A stretch of 64,000 bases of DNA from the NCBI GenBank assembly GCA_963736295.1, contig CAVTOH010000004.1:186001-250000 (forward strand). Direction: 5' to 3'. Of the stretch, positions 43,089 through 51,976 are shown piece after piece (position 1 is the first letter of the stretch; each line of letters begins with the position of its first letter). The DNA comes from GMQP-bins7 sp963736295. Its GTDB lineage: Bacteria > Actinomycetota > Thermoleophilia > Gaiellales > Gaiellaceae. The notes beneath the pieces were generated by a model. The model had not been told where the DNA came from, did not search any database, and worked only from the letters and a program-made list of their open reading frames with translations. Position numbers and translations under genes: made by a program.

Positions 43089-44214
43089 GAACGTGACCGG
43101 CGAGCTCCTCCCCGAGCGCACGGAGAAAGCCGTGTCCGTGTTCGAGGTCGGGCTCCAGGTAGTTGCCTTCGGCCCATTCGTTCCATGACTTGATGAAAAG
43201 GAGGCGCTCCGAGGCCGGCCGCGACTGGATCGCGTCGAGTGCGACGCGTACATGACGCCTGAACGCTTCCGGTGACGACCCCGTGAGCACGAGGCCCTGG
43301 CGGCCGGACCGAGGCGTGTTGTCCCAGTTGGGATAGACACAGGGATGGAGGTGCTGGCCCGACCACTCGGTCGGCGGCTGGATGGGCTCATTCTCATAGC
43401 GGTAGCGCTCGGGCCAGCGCAGGAGCTTTCGCGCGGCACGCATCTTCAGCACCGCCCGTGGGTCCGCTCGCGCGGGTAGCCGGATGTATACGCCCGCATC
43501 GAAGCCGTCCCGATGCACGTCCACGTACTTCGGTCCCTGCCCGAGCAGATCGCTGACCTCGGCCACGAGATACAGACCGTCGAGGCCGGCCTGCGTCGCC
43601 ATCGCCTGCCAGCGTTCGACGAAGGCCGCCGGCTCGGGATGGAGCTCGGGTCGGAAGACGTAGAACAGCGGCTTGCCGTCAACGCGCAGGTATCGAGGGT
43701 CGCTGAACGCAGGAAGAACCGCGTCGAAGTGGCGGCGATCGTCCTCCGACCCCGGGTAGGTCTGCTCGATGAGAACGCGGTCGGCCGCTCCGTGCCAGAT
43801 CGCCGCTCCAGGTCTGGTTCGCCCAGGCGAGACAGAACGGGAAGTCGGGCTCGCCGCTGCGCGAGCACCTCCTTGAACGGACGCTCGAGAATGCCGTCGC
43901 CCGTCGAACCAGTAGTGCCAGTAGCAGAACGCCTCGATGCCGTAGCTGCTCGCGCGAGGTCCGCCTGGGCCTCCCGTGTCTCGGGCAAGCGCAGGTCGTA
44001 GAAGCCCAGATCCGCCGGCAGGTGCGGCTGGTAGTGACCCGGGAAGAGCGGCCGCGCCTTGGCCAGCGTTGGTCCACTCCGTGAACCCCGGCCCCACCAC
44101 TGCGTCGTTCTCGGGGATCGGATGGAACTGCGGCAGGTAGAAGGCCACGGCGCGCGCCAGCGGAGTCGACTGGGCCCGGAAGCTCACCTGTGCCCCTACT
44201 TCTTGACGGCCCAC
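43075..44214 (-). CDS. WbsX-like glycan-modifying protein (GH99-related), several frameshifts
   Basis: The clean C-terminal half (YLRVDGKPLFYVFRPELHPEPAAF, YVDVHRDGFDAGVYIRLP, LFIKSWNEWAEGNYLEPDLEHGHGFL) matches WbsX-type proteins found in O-antigen and capsule loci. The N-terminal FYLPQFHPIPENDAVVGPGFTEWTN is also typical. Between about 43790 and 44080 the protein keeps changing frame; pieces such as LGFYDLRLPETREAQADLA, YGIEAFCYWHYWFDG and GEPDFPFCLAWANQTWSG can be recovered only by mixing all three frames (about six changes). It is either locally mis-sequenced or inactive. Role in polysaccharide synthesis is by association. Confidence 0.75.
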   Translation of the reverse strand: MGRQEVGAQVSFRAQSTPLARAVAFYLPQFHPIPENDAVVGPGFTEWTNAGQGAAALPGSLPAAPAGGSGLLRPALARDTGGPGGPRASSYGIEAFCYWHYWFDGRRHSRASVQGGARAAASPTSRSVSPGRTRPGAAIWHGAADRVLIEQTYPGSEDDRRHFDAVLPAFSDPRYLRVDGKPLFYVFRPELHPEPAAFVERWQAMATQAGLDGLYLVAEVSDLLGQGPKYVDVHRDGFDAGVYIRLPARADPRAVLKMRAARKLLRWPERYRYENEPIQPPTEWSGQHLHPCVYPNWDNTPRSGRQGLVLTGSSPEAFRRHVRVALDAIQSRPASERLLFIKSWNEWAEGNYLEPDLEHGHGFLRALGEELAGHVHGHD

Positions 44215-44220
44215 GATGCT

Positions 44221-45798
44221 TCAGGCCGGCCGGTGCTCGACATCGGGAGGGGAGGTCGCGTGACGTAGCGACCAGGCGACGTAGGTGCTGAGCGGCCTGG
44301 GCATTGCCCCAATCAAAGCCTGACGGTCTCCGCTGGAAAGCCAACCCCCCGTGATGCGAAGAGCCACGAAGTAAAGCCCGGACCCGATGAGGAAGGCCAC
44401 GAGCACAGCTGCGACCGCCGACCAGGGTTCCAGCGCTGCTCCTACGCTGAGCGCGATGGCGGCGCTTGCAATGCCGACGAAGAAGGCTCCGTGTAGCTGG
44501 ATGAACCCGCCCAGCCCTCGGCCGCGCGCGAAGGGTTCCGTGACGACGAGGAGGGTGATCGCGACGAGTTGTCCGATCGCGGCGGCGGCGACTGCTCCCC
44601 ACGCGCCGAACTCCGGAATCGTCGCGACAGCTATCGCCAGGTCGAACGCGAGAGCGACCAGCATCACCTTGAGGCGCAGTCCGCCTCGTTGGCGTGCGTT
44701 GAGAAACGCCGTCACAGGATTGTTCGTCGACTGAAACAGCGAGACAAGGGCAAGCGGGATGAACAGCCACGCGGTGGCCTCGAATGCTTCGCCGTAGATC
44801 AGCGGAACCGCAAACACGAGTGGCGGCACGGTTGCTGCGGCGATCGCTCCACACACGAGCGACGAGACTCGCGTACTGCGCTCGAACGTCGCTCGAGCGC
44901 GTTCGGGGAACGAGTGCAGGACCCCCGCGACGGCCGGTAGAAGCGGGTGTATGAGAGCATCTGCCGGCGCAGTCAACTGCTGGCTCAGACCAAAGGCAAG
45001 GGCGAACACGCCTAGGGCAACGGGTTGATCGAAGGCTTGCAAGAGAAAGATCTCGCTTCGCGAAAAGACAAGCAGGGCGACCAGACTTCCAACCCACGTC
45101 AGGAAGGCGAATCGCCAGAATGCGCGACCGAGCCCGCGCGGCAGCCTGGGTTGCAGGACGACGCGACGCCGCTGCCGGTCGATCACGAGGAGGTAACAAG
45201 CCAGCGCCGCCGCTGGCACGAGCGACCGTACCACCCAGACTGCCGACGCAGACGCCGTGACGAGCGCTGTTCCCACGGTTGCGGCCTGAACGAGCAGATT
45301 GACGCCGATTGCGATCTTCGCCCCGGCTGCAGTGCGGTTCTCGATCGTAATGGCGAGCGCGGCACTGCTAAAGAGGCAGCTGAAGATCACGACACCGCCT
45401 ATCGCCAGGACCTGCCACCACGGCCTCTCCCAGGTCAGCACGGCGGCGATCGCGAGGAGAATGGGAAGTTCGACGGCCAGGTGGAAACCAAGGTTGCGCC
45501 GTAGCAGGTCGTCCGACTCACGGCGGCGCCCGCTGGCCTCAGATCGGCTTCCGGCCTGAATCAGGGATGCAGTGAATCCGAGGTTCGCAAGCGGGAGGGC
45601 AAGAGCGAGCGCAACCGTCAGAAACGCGAGTTCACCGTATCCCTCGACGCCCAGTGTGCGCGCCACTATCGCGTTTGCGACGAACGCGACCGGCAGGTAC
45701 ACGATGGTGTTGACGCCGGTCCACAGCGAGCCTGCTATCGCCCGCTGCTGGATCTCGGCTACGGCAAGCGGAGCCGCTTCGTCAGAAGGATTGGACAA
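44221..45798 (-). CDS. Polysaccharide flippase (Wzx/MATE-like)
   Basis: 525 residues with about 12-14 membrane segments (LPVAFVANAIVARTLGVEGYGELAFLTVALALALPLANLGF at the start is two of them, with the family GxxxYG motif). Oligosaccharide flippases move undecaprenyl-linked repeat units to the outer leaflet. Intact, no frameshift. TTG start at 45798 with a modest GAGAG ahead of it. This and the polymerase-like genes make the locus a Wzx/Wzy-type pathway. The WbsX-like gene follows 6 nt downstream. Confidence 0.88.
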   Translation of the reverse strand: MSNPSDEAAPLAVAEIQQRAIAGSLWTGVNTIVYLPVAFVANAIVARTLGVEGYGELAFLTVALALALPLANLGFTASLIQAGSRSEASGRRRESDDLLRRNLGFHLAVELPILLAIAAVLTWERPWWQVLAIGGVVIFSCLFSSAALAITIENRTAAGAKIAIGVNLLVQAATVGTALVTASASAVWVVRSLVPAAALACYLLVIDRQRRRVVLQPRLPRGLGRAFWRFAFLTWVGSLVALLVFSRSEIFLLQAFDQPVALGVFALAFGLSQQLTAPADALIHPLLPAVAGVLHSFPERARATFERSTRVSSLVCGAIAAATVPPLVFAVPLIYGEAFEATAWLFIPLALVSLFQSTNNPVTAFLNARQRGGLRLKVMLVALAFDLAIAVATIPEFGAWGAVAAAAIGQLVAITLLVVTEPFARGRGLGGFIQLHGAFFVGIASAAIALSVGAALEPWSAVAAVLVAFLIGSGLYFVALRITGGWLSSGDRQALIGAMPRPLSTYVAWSLRHATSPPDVEHRPA

Positions 45799-45873
45799 GT
45801 CTCTCGACCGTGGGACAAAGCATCAGCCGGGACTGCCGGTTGACCCGCAATCCCCTTCGGCGAGGACACTCGG

Positions 45874-46195
45874 TCACTTGTTCGTCCTCAGTACGTAATG
45901 TTTCACGCGCCATGTGATCGGCGGCGGAAAAACGGCGCCTAGAAAGCACACACAGTCCCCGCTGGCTCGAAACGCACCATGAATCCGCGCAATACCTTTG
46001 CCGCAATTTGGTCGTGTCGCGACTCGAACTTCGGCGTTTCGATTGCGGACCGCTTCTGCACTACCATCTGGGCTACCGTCGTCCCTGGCGATGATATCGT
46101 CTGCCGGCAAATCTTTGTCGTCGCACGCTTTCAACGGCTTCGAGTAGACGCTCCCATTGATTGTAGGACGCAATTAAGACGGAAAAGCGCGTCAT
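45874..46195 (-). pseudogene. Truncated family 2 glycosyltransferase remnant
   Basis: An ATG at 46195 with an excellent Shine-Dalgarno (AGGAGG, 6 nt upstream) begins MTRFSVLIASYNQWERLLEAV, a typical GT2 N-terminus. A frame change near 46108 is needed to continue DDIIARDDGSPDGSAEAV, the nucleotide-binding DDGS motif, and TRPNCGKGIARIHGAFRASGD. The match ends at CVCFLGA where the DxD motif (usually FLDADD) should come; a stop follows at 45874. Only about 95 of the normal 280-320 residues remain, so it cannot be active. The good ribosome-binding site suggests it was once a real gene. Confidence 0.65.
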
Positions 46196-46351
46196 GTAAG
46201 GCCTCCTGCTCCGTACGTCGTCCAGCGCATTCGGTTCTGCGAATCAAGACTCCGGACGGCATATCTCCAGAAATACCTGATCTCCATCCGAAACATGCTC
46301 CGAGGGGAGAACCAGGTGCACGACCCCGCAGAGGCTAGTATAGGCACGATC

Positions 46352-47150
46352 GTGGTCGACAACGAATTCTCACGACGAGACATCGAGTTCCATCGCGGAA
46401 CAGCGGCGACATACGATCAGGACACGACCGCGGTGTTCAGTGTGTATCACCGCTACGTCGTTGAGCCTTACCTCGATGAAGTCGCTCGAGGAAAACAAAA
46501 CGGTCGGGCGCTCGATCTTGGCTGCGGGACAGGGGTGCTCAGCCTGGCACTTGCGAGACGCGGGTTCTCTGTGCTCGGTGTCGACCACTCGCCGGAGATG
46601 CTGGCAGTTGGCAGGGAGAACCTCTCCCGCGCAGACGTCCCAGGCTCCGTGGAGTTCGTAGAGGGAGACGTGCGAAGCGTGCGTGCGCGGGACGAAGCGT
46701 TCGACTGCGTTACGTGCCAGGGCTTGCTGCACCATCTGGCCGAACCGGAGCCGTGCGTTCGCGAGCTTGAACGCGTGTTGCGGCCAGGTGGCTGCTTCTT
46801 CATTTCCGAGCCGTCGAATCTCCAGAGCCCGCTGAGCAAAGTGCTCGAGCATCTCGGGCGGCTTCTCAGACGGGGACGCCGACCGGAGTACCCGCATGGG
46901 CTCGAATCCGTCGAGGCTCCTATCACGCCTGGCGAACTCGTCGCGCTGCTCGACGATCTTGGGCTCGAATACCGGGTCCGCTTCCTGATCCACCTCGGGT
47001 CCCCTCCAACGGATCCTTCCGAATCGTGTCTACTTCCTCGTGGTTCGGGCGCTCTCGTTCCCTTGGCGAACAACGCGTGGCGATCTCATGTTCGTTTTTG
47101 GCCGGAAGCGACAGACCGCGCCGGCAGCGACATCCCCGGGACTCGTTTGA
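46352..47150 (+). CDS. UbiE/class I SAM-dependent methyltransferase, 3' frameshift
   Basis: About 265 residues. Motif I is ALDLGCGTGVLSLALARRGFSVLGVDHSPEML; DCVTCQGLLHHLAEPEPCVRELERVLRPGGCFFISEP holds motifs II and III. The uninterrupted frame has a poor tail; shifting by one base in the CCCC run near 47000 gives LQRILPNRVYFLVVRALSFPW and a stop at 47150. GTG 46352 was preferred to ATG 46295, since TAGTAT (46336-46341) lies 10 nt before it and the protein then begins in a normal place. Substrate unknown; position suggests glycan or lipid methylation. Confidence 0.8.
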
Positions 47151-47454
47151 GTTGCGTAGTGGCGGGCTACTTCCGCCAGTAGACGGCGTGCGAATCGAAG
47201 AACGAGCTCTAGCATCACTCCATCGCAGCCGGGACAGACGAGACTGCACGCGACGTACGACCGTCCTGAGTTTTTTTGAAGGCCGACCTCTGACCAGGCT
47301 GGACAAAACGAGTCTCTGTAGTGCGGACACTTCACGGGGGCCATAGTGGCCGCTGCGCACGATCACTCACCAGCCGACAAGAATCCACCCGTGTCCGGTT
47401 GCTGCCGGTGGCCGGCCGTCGCGAGGACGCAGCGCGCTTCGTCTCACCACAACC
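47151..47454. other. Intergenic region without recognised gene
   Basis: About 300 bp between two methyltransferase genes that converge here. A T-run (about 47270-47276) and a short GGCC-atagt-GGCC hairpin (near 47338) are the only notable elements; neither has the stem-plus-T arrangement of a convincing terminator. Short frames are not protein-like. Confidence 0.4.
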
Positions 47455-48189
47455 TCATCGGGTTGCCGTATCTCTGATGGCGACGATCGCGATGGACGGG
47501 CCTAGCGTCTTCAGGCTGCGCGCCAAGCGACCGAGCGCTCGCTTGCCGATTCGAGCACCGAGACCCGTCCGCCCGCTGGAGATGTAGAAATGAGGACTGC
47601 GACTCGAGAGCACACGCAGCCCGGCAAGACGCATGAGCTCGTGGATCTCCGCGAAGGTGTACTCGCGAGCGTGCCGAGCATGAACCTCGCCGCCGATCCA
47701 GTCGGCGAGAGACGTATGCACGCTGCGGCCGGCAAGCAAGCTAAGTCGCCGCACTAGGTAGGCCGCGTTTGGCGTCGTGAAGTACAGGCGGCCACCCTCT
47801 CGGAGCAAGCGCCGCGCCTCCTCGAGCGCCCGCAGTGGGTATTCGCGCAGATGCTCGAAAACTTCGGTCATGAGCACGGCCTCGAAGCTCGCGTCAGCAA
47901 AGGGATACGGCGTGTCTTCCAGGTTCCACTCGACGTGAGTCACGCCGCTCTCGCGCAGAAGCTCGTGCATCCGGCCCTGCTGGTGACCTCCCCAGGCATC
48001 GGAGGCGACGCCGAGGTCAACGGACGTGGCCTCGTAGCCGAGATGGGCGAGGGCGGCGATTTGATCGCCGGGGGCAGAGCCGAGCTCGACGATCCTGGCT
48101 GGCGGCGGAAGGTCTCGCAGTAGAAGAGAGGCGACGTACTCGTAACGCTCGCGCGCCGCCTCCGTCCAGCTTGGAGGACCGTCCTGCAT
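47455..48189 (-). CDS. Class I SAM-dependent methyltransferase
   Basis: 244 residues. Motif I is RIVELGSAPGDQIAALAHLG, followed by ATSVDLG; ASFEAVLMTEVFEHLREYPLRALEEARRLLREGGRLYFTTPN is the motif II/III part. A C-terminal helix-rich segment (LARSLKTLGPSIAIVAI) may touch the membrane. Intact. Its first about 30 codons plus upstream DNA occur a second time near 50431-50525. Substrate unknown; such genes are common in polysaccharide clusters. Confidence 0.85.
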   Translation of the reverse strand: MQDGPPSWTEAARERYEYVASLLLRDLPPPARIVELGSAPGDQIAALAHLGYEATSVDLGVASDAWGGHQQGRMHELLRESGVTHVEWNLEDTPYPFADASFEAVLMTEVFEHLREYPLRALEEARRLLREGGRLYFTTPNAAYLVRRLSLLAGRSVHTSLADWIGGEVHARHAREYTFAEIHELMRLAGLRVLSSRSPHFYISSGRTGLGARIGKRALGRLARSLKTLGPSIAIVAIRDTATR

Positions 48190-48198
48190 GGGGTCGGG
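48104..48198. repeat. 95-bp direct repeat, copy A (methyltransferase start region)
   Basis: Matches 50431-50525 at 91 of 95 positions by eye, same orientation, starting GGCGGAAG and ending at GGGGTCGGG just upstream of the methyltransferase ATG. Weaker similarity continues to about 48285. Copy A belongs to the intact gene at 47455-48189. Confidence 0.85.
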
Positions 48199-48203
48199 AC
48201 AGA

Positions 48204-48306
48204 CTAGGGATCGACTCTCGCCTTAGCAAGGATGGTGCCTTTGCATTCGTCTGTTTCGACAAAGCCAGAGCCGGCTACAAAGGAATCCTCATAGGCAAGC
48301 CTCTCC
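48204..48306 (-). pseudogene. C-terminal tail of a lost gene upstream of the methyltransferase
   Basis: On the minus strand this short stretch reads YEDSFVAGSGFVETDECKGT followed by ILAKARVDP and a TAG at 48204. A related tail (ELVAGSALVETGDYK, then near-identical residues after a shift) precedes the second copy of the methyltransferase start near 50530-50640. Conservation of the coding pattern in both copies suggests it is the end of a gene once cotranscribed with the methyltransferase. Its family is not recognised. The rest has been replaced by the plus-strand FkbM gene. Confidence 0.4.
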
Positions 48307-48351
48307 CGCATCAACAAGCGGGATAGGCTTGCCAGGGCTGCCTCACGTCCC

Positions 48352-50214
48352 GTGCAGCTATCGGTAGTACACGCGTCCCTCGACGCGTACGACGTTGCGG
48401 CTGCGGCTGCGGAGCTACTCGCCTGGATCTTGCGTCCGCGGCCAGGCTCGGGGGATCTCTTCTCGATGGTGCAAGATCCGGGTGTGACGAAGTTCCGTCG
48501 ACGGCGTGGGCGGCGAGTTGAGGTTGGCGCGGTCTTCGGCGTCATGGCAGCATACGACGGCGATCTCATTACGCAGCAGTTGCGCGATTACGGTGCTCAC
48601 ACGCGACCCGAACTTGCGTTTTTCTCGAGCGTTGTCTGGGTCGGTGACTGTGTTTTTGACCTGGGCGCTCATATCGGGACGTGGGCGATCCCACTGGCGC
48701 AGCGGGTGGGAGCCGGAGGGACAGTCGTTGCGGTCGAAGCCCACCGTGACAACTTCTCTCTTCTCGTTGACAACATCGCGGCGAATGGTTTGGGTGAGGT
48801 GGCGAGGCCGGTGAACGCGACCCTTGCTCCAGCGGGCTCTCAGCACAAGCTTGTGTTTGATCAGCGCAATTCCGGTGCGACCCGGCTCGTCCGGCGGAGG
48901 GTGTGGGAACGCTCGCGAGAAGATCAAGTCTGCGGAATCGACGACATCTCGCTCGCGTTCGGTGCGCCCGACGTGATCAAGGTCGATATCGAGGGGTTGG
49001 AGCTGAGCGCCCTAGAGGCTTCGGACGTCGTACGAACTGTGCGTCCAGTGATCTACGCGGAGGTCTCTGCCGAGCATCTCCTCCGTTACTCCAGGACCGT
49101 CGAATCATTCGATGTATTTCTTCGAGGGCTGGACTATCGGCTGTTCAGGAACGTGGGCGAGCGCAACGCGTCGCACGACCGGTTCGAGGTGGCCGAGCTC
49201 ACCAACCTGTCCGAAGGCGGTGCGTTCTTCGACGTGCTCGCCATTCCCACGGGAGTGGTCGGCTGGCAAGCCTCCTGCGTGATCGATGAACTCGTTGATA
49301 CGAGCGGTGACCGGGGCATCTATGCGTGCGTGCTGGAGATCAAGCCGCGGTTCGAAGTTGAGTTGTTGCGCTGGTTTGCGGCGCTGACGGAGGTCGCTGA
49401 GGTAGCCGCGACTGATCTGGTAGTCAGCGTTGCGGGGAGTGGCAGGTCTCGACTCTTGGGCTACCTGAGGGCACGAGGAGTGAATGTGCTCGGCATCGAA
49501 CCCTTCGACCAGCGCTCGCCGCACTGCAACAAGATCGCCGGGGCCCAAGCCCTCGCCACAGCACTGGGACGTGCAGACGTGCCGGTTGTGCTAACGGACA
49601 CCGACGTCGTGGTGCTTGAGGACGCGCGGTTGATCGAGGTCGATCGCCATGCGTTTGCGCTGAAGCCAGTTGACGCGCCCTATCCGCCACTGGAGATATT
49701 GACCGCGATCTTCGATGAAGCGAGCGTGCTGCATCCTCCCCTCGTGAGGCTCCATCACGTTCCGAGCGAGAACAGCTTTGTCACCAACGGGAACGGAGGA
49801 ATGTACGTTCTGCGATCAACGCTCCTTGCAGAGATCGCCGCAGAATGGGGGCGCTGGGCGCAATGGATCCTGGAGCGCCGCGGTGCCCTCGGCGACTGGC
49901 ACGTCCACGTCGATCAGGTCGCCATGGCTCTAACTCTTGCAGCGATCGATTGCAAGGTTCAGCCTCTTGACGTCGTCTGGAACTATCCGATCCACGTACC
50001 TACGTGGATCTCGACGGACGCCCCGGTGCCGGCGGTCATCCACTACCACGATCATGTCCGACGCAACGGAATGCTGAGATACGTAGGTGTTCCGGCGATC
50101 GACGACCGGATCCAGCGTGCCAATGTGGCGACGAAGGAAATCGCTCGACACTCACTTGGCAGGTCTATTTGGGCCGAACTTCTTCTGCGGCAGGTGATCG
50201 ACGCAGAAAGATAG
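48352..50214 (+). CDS. FkbM methyltransferase - glycosyltransferase-like fusion
   Basis: 620 residues, intact. The first about 310 are an FkbM-type methyltransferase: WVGDCVFDLGAHIGTWAIPL (motif I), GTVVAVEAHRDNFSLL, and PDVIKVDIEGLELSALE. The second half (from about 330) resembles a nucleotide-sugar transferase: DLVVSVAGSGRSRLLGYLRARG, a DxD-like VVLTDTDVVVLED, and VTNGNGGMYVLRSTLL, WHVHVDQVAMALTLA, as in enzymes acting on sugar acceptors. One protein may thus glycosylate and then O-methylate. The GTG start is at 48352; an ATG at 48466 would lose only non-conserved residues. The gene lies between the two copies of a direct repeat. Confidence 0.78.
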   Translation: MQLSVVHASLDAYDVAAAAAELLAWILRPRPGSGDLFSMVQDPGVTKFRRRRGRRVEVGAVFGVMAAYDGDLITQQLRDYGAHTRPELAFFSSVVWVGDCVFDLGAHIGTWAIPLAQRVGAGGTVVAVEAHRDNFSLLVDNIAANGLGEVARPVNATLAPAGSQHKLVFDQRNSGATRLVRRRVWERSREDQVCGIDDISLAFGAPDVIKVDIEGLELSALEASDVVRTVRPVIYAEVSAEHLLRYSRTVESFDVFLRGLDYRLFRNVGERNASHDRFEVAELTNLSEGGAFFDVLAIPTGVVGWQASCVIDELVDTSGDRGIYACVLEIKPRFEVELLRWFAALTEVAEVAATDLVVSVAGSGRSRLLGYLRARGVNVLGIEPFDQRSPHCNKIAGAQALATALGRADVPVVLTDTDVVVLEDARLIEVDRHAFALKPVDAPYPPLEILTAIFDEASVLHPPLVRLHHVPSENSFVTNGNGGMYVLRSTLLAEIAAEWGRWAQWILERRGALGDWHVHVDQVAMALTLAAIDCKVQPLDVVWNYPIHVPTWISTDAPVPAVIHYHDHVRRNGMLRYVGVPAIDDRIQRANVATKEIARHSLGRSIWAELLLRQVIDAER

Positions 50215-50430
50215 TCATCGCCCCCACGCTGCATGGCACACTCGGCAGCTACAACCCGTCTGAAGCCCGCATGGTGGCGGTCGATCGGGAAGTGCTGTCG
50301 ATCCTCGACTCCGAGGCAAGTGGCGGCATGACCGACAAGACGCGCGACCTCGAAACCGCCAGTCGCCGCGACGCCTCCGGCCGGTACTGGTCCGTCCGTG
50401 GACGGCTCCTCTGCGGAACCAGCGCCTGCG
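50215..50430. other. Spacer with no recognised gene
   Basis: About 215 bp between the FkbM fusion and the second repeat copy. No frame looks like a known family and there is no ribosome-binding site with a fitting start. It may be remnant DNA of the lost gene copy. Confidence 0.4.
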
Positions 50431-50525
50431 GGCGGAACGTCTCGCAGTAGAAGAGACGCGACGTACTCGTAACGCACGCGCGCCGCCTCCGTCCAGCTTG
50501 GACGACCGTCCTGCATGGGGTCGGG
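50431..50525. repeat. 95-bp direct repeat, copy B
   Basis: Second copy of 48104-48198, four differences (three G/C, one T/A) by eye. Weaker similarity to the region upstream of copy A extends to about 50608. The two copies flank the FkbM fusion gene at a distance of 2.33 kb. Confidence 0.85.
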
Positions 50526-50640
50526 AGACTAAGGTATCGACGCTCGCCCTCGCAAGGATGGTGCCGCTTGTAGTCGCCTGTTTCTACAAGGGCGGAGCCA
50601 GCTACAAGCTCTTGCGGATCCAGGAGCGGGAGCTGGAGGC
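50432..50640 (-). pseudogene. Remnant of a second methyltransferase and its upstream gene
   Basis: From 50516 on the minus strand the sequence reads QDGRPSWTEAARVRYEYVA and LLLRDVPP, a near copy of the first 30 residues of the methyltransferase at 47455-48189 (differences P/R, E/V, L/V). Similarity then stops abruptly near 50431 and the frame has no SAM motif. Upstream, from about 50530 to 50640, is a tail (LVAGSALVETGDY) like that beside copy A. So this is the junction of a former two-gene unit with both genes truncated. Confidence 0.6.
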
Positions 50641-50694
50641 GGGCGATGCACGAATCCCGACTAGGGGAGCTGGAATGACACGCTGCGGTAGAGA

Positions 50695-51957
50695 TTGTCC
50701 CGTCGTCTAGGCCATCGGCCGCCTCTCGACGGTGTTCGCGCCATCGCGATTGTCGCCGTGATGGGTCTGCACGCGGTCGACCGGCTCTTTCGTGGCGGTT
50801 TCCTTGGCGTTGATGTGTTCTTCGTACTATCTGGGTTCCTTATCACCTCGCTGATCATCGAGGAGTTCCACGAGCGACGGGGCAAGTTCAGCTACAGATC
50901 GTTCTACTGGCGTCGAGCGTTCCGACTTGGCCCTGCACTGCTGTTGTGGCTCGCGATCATCGCTCCGATCACAGCGATCGCCGTGCACGAGGGTCATCTG
51001 ATTCCGATCGCGACGGCCGCTTCTTTGTTCTACGTCAGTGACTTCGCGATAGCTGCCGGCGGCGACCTCGGGGAGGCCTACGACCCATGCCTGTCTCTTG
51101 CAGTCGAGGAACAGTTCTACCGCAGTCTGGCCCTTGCTGCTGGTCGCGGTGTCTGCTTACGTAAGACCGCCGCAACACAGCGGTGGATTCTCTACGCAGC
51201 GGTGCCGGCTGCGATAGTGACAGCTGAACTGTCATACCGCTCCATCTCTGGCACCTACTTTCTGCCCGACGGGCCATCTGGTACCTCTCGCAGTCGGGTG
51301 CCTCGCCGGTTACCTCTTCATGCGTGCCGGTGATGATGACCGTCTTCTGAACGTGATGCGAAGGCCGGTTCGTCGGCCCCGCGTGCCTCGCTCTCATGAT
51401 CCTGGTGCATCTGCTTCTACCGACCTGGTCGGCGAGGAGGTCGCACTGTTGATCCTTACGGTGCTCGCCCTTAGCATGGGCGCGCTACTTCTACACGTCT
51501 GCCTGAGATCCGACGGCGTGGCCGCCAAGGCTCTATCTATCCGTCCGGCGCTCTGGCTTGGTCGGCGATCGTACGCCTTGTATCTGTACCACCGCAGTTT
51601 GACTCTCCTCGTCCCTGCGCTGATTCCCGGAATCACGCTCCGCATCGCCGGTCCCGGCTAGTTCTGGCGATCAGTTTCGTCCTGGCCGAGCTCTCGTTCC
51701 GCATTGTCGAACGACCGGTGAGTCGGGCAGGCCGGGCATGGCTTCGCCGACAGGACTACGCAGGCATCGTCCACCGCGCCGAATCGGACCTCCCGATCTC
51801 CCCGTCAGACCATGGTGACGAGAAGACTGTCGCCGCGGCAGAGACGCCGCCCTTGGCGAGTAGTCCCACAGATAGCTTGGAGGACGCGGAGCCCTCCTCT
51901 CCGGTCAGCCACGAGGAACGTCCATCGCGGACACCCGCAGCTCATCAGAGCAAGTGA
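50695..51957 (+). CDS. Acyltransferase 3 (OafA/YrhL-type), several frameshifts
   Basis: The first frame is typical of membrane O-acyltransferases: PPLDGVRAIAIVAVMGLHAVD, GFLGVDVFFVLSGFLITSLI, YWRRAFRLGPALLLWLAII and LSLAVEEQFY, with the catalytic His in MGLHAVD. After about 51130 the membrane part continues in other frames (LILTVLALSMGALLLHVCLR, WLGRRSYALYLYHRSLTLLVP, LVLAISFVLAELSFRIVERPVSRAG) with at least three frame changes, ending in an acidic tail at 51957. The enzyme would acetylate or succinylate sugar residues. TTG start at 50695. Not clear whether it is functional. Confidence 0.75.
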
Positions 51958-51976
51958 CGACCTTCGCCATGGTGCG

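Noticed and set aside
47030..47344. Minus-strand frame with several Cys (CPHYRDSFC, CSLVCPGC) suggesting a zinc-ribbon protein
   Set aside because: Most of it is antisense to the methyltransferase 3' end and spacing does not match a known zinc ribbon.
47270..47350. T-run and GGCC hairpin as an intrinsic terminator
   Set aside because: The hairpin is about 60 bp from the T-run, so they do not form a terminator together.
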